DNA from: CAZCAQ01 sp964496905
GTDB taxonomy: Bacteria > Patescibacteriota > WWE3 > UBA101185 > UBA10185
Assembly (NCBI GenBank): GCA_964496905.1
Contig: CAZCAQ010000001.1
Coordinates: 57,363-121,362 of the forward strand
Direction of reading: 5' to 3'
Length of the DNA: 64,000 bases
Below the pieces are notes generated by a model. It saw nothing but the letters and a program-made list of their open reading frames with translations, ran no database searches and was not told the origin of the DNA. Position 1 is the stretch's first letter. The number at the start of each line of letters is the position of its first letter. The translations under genes and the position numbers were made by a program. Below are positions 60,757 to 64,000 of the stretch, piece by piece.

Positions 60757-60790
60757 AGTGTGAATAACTTTACATTAGTTATCCACATAA
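60757..60790. promoter_or_regulatory. Two perfect DnaA boxes in the dnaA upstream region
   Basis: TGTGAATAA at 60759-60767 and TTATCCACA at 60779-60787 match the DnaA-box consensus in opposite orientations. They lie in the dnaA leader, overlapping a possible TTGCTT-N16-TAATGT promoter. Confidence 0.8.
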
Positions 60791-60918
60791 TTTAAGCAAT
60801 GTGTGTTGTAGATTGTGTGTTTTGCTTGCTTGTAGCAGTTTATCTTTAGCTATTGTATATATTGACCCCGCCTATATTTTAACGCTACACTTTTATTAAG
60901 AAGTTTTTTCTTACTACT

Positions 60919-63420
60919 ATGCCTACTTTTAAAAAGAACATTGATAATGGGTTTGCGCACATGCTTGGTCTATTTTTAGTTTTTCTGTGTCTTACCCTTG
61001 TTGCTTATTTTGTGTTTTTGTATAAACAAAAGGCCACTACAAAAGGTATTGCCACATCCTCCTTTACCACTCTTTATAATTTTGACTTTGCCTCGGGTAT
61101 TTTAAGCAGAGATGGTTCTACAGGTTTATTACCTGATTTAGGTAATCCTTCCGGCACAAGTTCTTTTGAAATTTATCAAGATACGCTTAAGTTGCAGAAG
61201 CGTACAGGTTATGTATCGCTATACAAAAACTTTGAACAACCCTCCGGTAACACCCCCCTTTCAGCTAGTGTCTTGATTAGACCTCTTACACCGGGGCAAG
61301 GCACGTTTCTTAAATTTGGAAATGCAGCCTCAGCCGATCATGTGTTAGTTGGCATACGTACACAAGGCAATTCTCGAAAGTTTTTTTGTAGAAAAACTGA
61401 TTCAACACAAGTGTTCTACCCTGGGTTTTTACCCAATGCCACAGAAAATTCTTGGCAAAAACTGAACATAGTAATTTTAGGTAACACAGTTTATACACTT
61501 GTAGGCCACACACTATTAACTGCGTGCACAGAACAAGTGGCTCCAACGCAAAACAAGCACGTGAGCGTTAATAGTACTTGGGTTGACAACACTGATGTTT
61601 TATATGACTCTTTGGTAGTTACATCTGGTGAAGACAAGCGCCCATACAAACAGCAAGTAGTTAGTATGCTTGGCGATTTTTACATGCAAAATAAGGACTT
61701 TTCAAACGCGCAGCTATCGGAGACCAAATATTCTGGCGGTAATTCATTGCGAGCTGGTTACGATACCGCATTAGCCTTTTTTGCCTATGGTTCTTTATCC
61801 TCAGGTAGTGATTCCGTCGCTGCAAAGGCGCGTGCTCTATCTTTAATGCAACATCTTAGCACCCAAAGATTTGTTCAAAATGGGGGTAGCTTTTCATGGG
61901 GTCAAAATTTACAAAGTATGCTTACGGCATATGTAGCAATGAAACCTATGTTAGTTGCCAACCAAGTTAAAACTAGCGCAGATAAGCTTGTTTCAACGGA
62001 AATTGAAACCTATGCAAAAGACTATGCCTCCTTATTCCAAAAGACTAAAAAATCCTTTAAATTGACCGTGGGCACTAGTGGCAATTCACGCATTAGTGGC
62101 CGCTTTTTTAGAAAAGAGACTAAAAACAGCACCACACTAACCCCAAGTTTTATACAGAATAACGACGTAGTGTCAGTAGACTTTTTCTATAATGGTAATG
62201 GTTTAGCCAACGCATACTTGGGTTTATCCAATTATCAGGATCCTGTTTCAATTACTAGTGGTGATCTTAGGTCAGTAACATTAGTAATTAGTAGTGATCC
62301 AACAAAGAGCGAGATCAGACAAAAAGTTGCCGGTAAAACAGTGCCCGCAATTCCACTTAAACAATACACGCACCCTAAAGGTGCAAAAATGGATATTAAG
62401 CTTGTAACAGGTTGGAACAGGTTGCGTATTGATGCACAAGGTGGGCGTTTAAACATGTCCCTAAATGGTGCACGTATTGATAGTTCAGTTATTTATGAGC
62501 CTAATTTGGCTTACGTTACTTTTGGTACTTTTGGTACTTCACGCACAATGCATGCTGGGGCATTGATTTTTAGTGATATTGAATATTCAAATTATAATGC
62601 CTTTGGTCGTGAAACAGGGAGTGGTAATACTTTTGAGTTTGATTTTAAAACTTTATTGCCTACGGACAGTGTGTTGGCAGTTACTGGTGTTACGGATCCA
62701 ACCCCTTGGAACACGCCTAGCGGTGGTTATCAGTTAAATTCACGCGCAGAAGATAATGCATGGAATGCTGCAGGCCTTGCTTGGTTGGCAAACCACGTAA
62801 GTTTATCTGCTGATGACAAAAATTTTTATAACACACGCGCCCGTTGTTATGCTTATCATTCTATAACCAATAATATAGTCAATTCTTCAGGGCGTAGTGC
62901 TCCGCATGCTCTTTGTAATTATGTAACACAGACTGTGGGTTCGGATTATAGTGTTGAGAATCATGGTTTTTATCATCCTGGTTATAGTTCTGCTCTTGTT
63001 AATTCTCTTGCGCAAGGACAGATCGCCTACGAGGTTGCAAATGTTCCCGTCCCTTCGGAATTTAAAACCCCTTATGCAGAAGAAGTTTACAAAAATACAA
63101 AAAAGGCCCTAATAAATTCAGAACTGCCTATGTTTTCTAATTTATCAGCTTCTCCAGATTGGGGAGGCGGTGGTGATACTCTAATGCGTGCGGGTTTATA
63201 TGTGCATAAGCTAAAAACACAAAACCGCAGTAATGATATAGATTGGCTAATTCCACGTTACAGGTTGTTATATCCTGGTATAACTGCGCATTTTGTTAGT
63301 CCTGTTGTGCATGATTCTGCAGGAAAGCCTATTAATAACTTTGTAGGTGCTTCTTATATTCAAAATGCAGTAATTGCGGGCGAGGTTTTAGCTCCAATGC
63401 TGTTGCCTTTGCCAAATTAA
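60919..63420 (+). CDS. Large membrane-anchored surface protein with two beta-sandwich domains
   Basis: 833 aa. One N-terminal membrane helix (about 14-36); everything else is outside. Two LamG/jelly-roll-like regions: about 50-235 (LYNFDFASGI... SVLIRPLTPG) and about 375-560 (WNRLRIDAQGG, LNMSLNGARID). They are separated and followed by helical regions that look like an alpha/alpha toroid, as in polysaccharide lyases (YDTALAFFAYGSL, ENHGFYHPGYSS). Cysteines are few. No family is recognised. It sits between dnaA and rpmH, where many bacteria have no gene. Confidence 0.8.
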   Translation: MPTFKKNIDNGFAHMLGLFLVFLCLTLVAYFVFLYKQKATTKGIATSSFTTLYNFDFASGILSRDGSTGLLPDLGNPSGTSSFEIYQDTLKLQKRTGYVSLYKNFEQPSGNTPLSASVLIRPLTPGQGTFLKFGNAASADHVLVGIRTQGNSRKFFCRKTDSTQVFYPGFLPNATENSWQKLNIVILGNTVYTLVGHTLLTACTEQVAPTQNKHVSVNSTWVDNTDVLYDSLVVTSGEDKRPYKQQVVSMLGDFYMQNKDFSNAQLSETKYSGGNSLRAGYDTALAFFAYGSLSSGSDSVAAKARALSLMQHLSTQRFVQNGGSFSWGQNLQSMLTAYVAMKPMLVANQVKTSADKLVSTEIETYAKDYASLFQKTKKSFKLTVGTSGNSRISGRFFRKETKNSTTLTPSFIQNNDVVSVDFFYNGNGLANAYLGLSNYQDPVSITSGDLRSVTLVISSDPTKSEIRQKVAGKTVPAIPLKQYTHPKGAKMDIKLVTGWNRLRIDAQGGRLNMSLNGARIDSSVIYEPNLAYVTFGTFGTSRTMHAGALIFSDIEYSNYNAFGRETGSGNTFEFDFKTLLPTDSVLAVTGVTDPTPWNTPSGGYQLNSRAEDNAWNAAGLAWLANHVSLSADDKNFYNTRARCYAYHSITNNIVNSSGRSAPHALCNYVTQTVGSDYSVENHGFYHPGYSSALVNSLAQGQIAYEVANVPVPSEFKTPYAEEVYKNTKKALINSELPMFSNLSASPDWGGGGDTLMRAGLYVHKLKTQNRSNDIDWLIPRYRLLYPGITAHFVSPVVHDSAGKPINNFVGASYIQNAVIAGEVLAPMLLPLPN

Positions 63421-63444
63421 TTACACACTTTTTATTAGGTGGGT

Positions 63445-63473
63445 TTGACTATTTAGGGCTGTTACAGTAGTAT
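63445..63473 (+). promoter_or_regulatory. rpmH promoter, leaderless type
   Basis: TTGACT-N17-TAGTAT, then 6 bases and the rpmH ATG. Confidence 0.75.
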
Positions 63474-63479
63474 CTCTTC

Positions 63480-63632
63480 ATGCCAAAAAGAACATATCAA
63501 CCAAAAAAGAGAAAACGAGTCAAAAAGCACGGCTTTTTGCATAGAATGTCGACAAAGGGTGGCAGAAACGTATTAAAACGTCGCAAAGCTAAAGGTCGAA
63601 AACTCTTAGTCCGTACAGCACACAAAAAGTGA
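63480..63632 (+). CDS. rpmH: Ribosomal protein L34
   Basis: 50 aa, very basic. MPKRTYQPKKRKRVKKHG then FLHRMSTKGGRNVLKRRKAKGR is the standard L34 sequence, with a short C-terminal extension. It lies upstream of rnpA, the conserved bacterial order. Stop is TGA. Confidence 0.98.
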   Translation: MPKRTYQPKKRKRVKKHGFLHRMSTKGGRNVLKRRKAKGRKLLVRTAHKK

Positions 63633-63663
63633 AGCAGGAAATAGTCAGGAAATTTATCATTAA

Positions 63664-64000
63664 ATGCTTAAAAAAACATTTAGATTGGGAAAAACTCGCG
63701 AGTTCTTCCAGACAAAGCGTCTGGGGAAAAAGTACTATGGAACCAATTTTTCTGTTTTAGTAAAAGCTTCAAAAGATCCGGCTCAAAACCCTAAAGTATC
63801 GGTTGTAGCTCCTAACAAAATTGCCTCAAACATTCCAAAGCGAAACCACATAAAAAGGCTTTACAGAGAGTCTATTCGGCTTAACTTAGCCAAATTCCCA
63901 AAAGGACATAACTTTATTTTTTACTGCAATGGCAGTAGCCAAGGCAAAACTTATGAAGAAATTAACGCTGATATTCTTAAATTTCTACAAAACTATCCTT
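63664..64000 (+). CDS. rnpA: Ribonuclease P protein component, cut by window edge
   Basis: 112 residues visible, no stop before the window ends. It begins MLKKTFRLGK..REFFQTKR and contains KRNHIKRLYRESIR, the RNR signature that contacts RNase P RNA. It processes the 5' ends of tRNA precursors with the RNA subunit. It follows rpmH by 31 bases. Confidence 0.96.
   Translation, partial: MLKKTFRLGKTREFFQTKRLGKKYYGTNFSVLVKASKDPAQNPKVSVVAPNKIASNIPKRNHIKRLYRESIRLNLAKFPKGHNFIFYCNGSSQGKTYEEINADILKFLQNYP

Noticed and set aside
1..64000. TGA recoded as Gly or Trp
   Set aside because: TGA ends rpmH and groEL at the expected positions and no conserved protein reads through it.

Overview
The window looks like a chromosomal segment of a candidate phyla radiation (Patescibacteria) bacterium, perhaps from the Microgenomates/WWE3 side; the exact phylum cannot be fixed from sequence reading. 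The reasons are AT-rich DNA, tightly packed short genes, trimmed housekeeping proteins (HolA about 233 aa, PGK about 324 aa, ValRS 760 aa), many DUF4012/LCP/sortase/GT-C type envelope genes, and no amino-acid or nucleotide biosynthesis. TGA is used as a normal stop (rpmH, groEL), so this is not a code-25 lineage. No CRISPR array, insertion sequence or prophage was seen.

Layout. 1-7.8 kb: a sortase and a facing sortase-substrate gene, then a minus-strand operon pgk - ferredoxin - truncated aldehyde:ferredoxin-oxidoreductase-like protein - tpiA - LCP ligase - holA - sortase, preceded by a Thr/Pro-rich lipoprotein, gap and trxA. 7.9-13.6 kb: vapBC, a short-chain dehydrogenase, D,D-carboxypeptidase, a PcrA helicase and hypotheticals. 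13.6-22.2 kb: YfhO-like membrane protein, G5-3D wall protein, SpoU methylase, two tandem FemX proteins, a long structured leader with a coiled-coil membrane protein, a UbiA prenyltransferase. 22.2-28.5 kb: a UvrD-RecB type helicase-nuclease, RmuC and TatD. 28.5-36.1 kb: a polysaccharide block (GT2, WecA/TagO-like, O-antigen-ligase-like) with an assembly gap at 32157-32256. 36.2-40.7 kb: tRNA-Cys, groESL and hsp20 with CIRCE-like operators, interspersed with very small membrane proteins. 40.7-47.7 kb: nucleotidyltransferase, RNase HI, Wzz-like protein, an SDR-DUF4012 fusion, GT-C transferase. 47.8-54.6 kb: L25, ValRS, ProRS, TsaD. 54.6-64 kb: substrate-binding lipoprotein, O-antigen-ligase-like protein, GatD-MurT, dnaA with a probable split origin, a large unknown surface protein, rpmH and rnpA (cut by the window edge).

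How the genes fit together. The envelope genes describe a Gram-positive-like wall: lipid II amidation (MurT-GatD), cross-bridge addition (FemX pair), D,D-carboxypeptidase trimming, LCP attachment of polysaccharides, and sortase anchoring. Energy genes are limited to lower glycolysis. Genes left of dnaA (52.9-60.8 kb) run on the minus strand and those right of it on the plus strand, as expected for divergence from an origin.

Two expression modes are visible. About 17 genes have a TATAAT-like -10 box only 6-10 bases before the start codon and no Shine-Dalgarno site (leaderless), while about 13 others, mostly heat-shock, thioredoxin and small surface or membrane proteins, have sigma70-like promoters, real leaders, strong Shine-Dalgarno sites and often a terminator.
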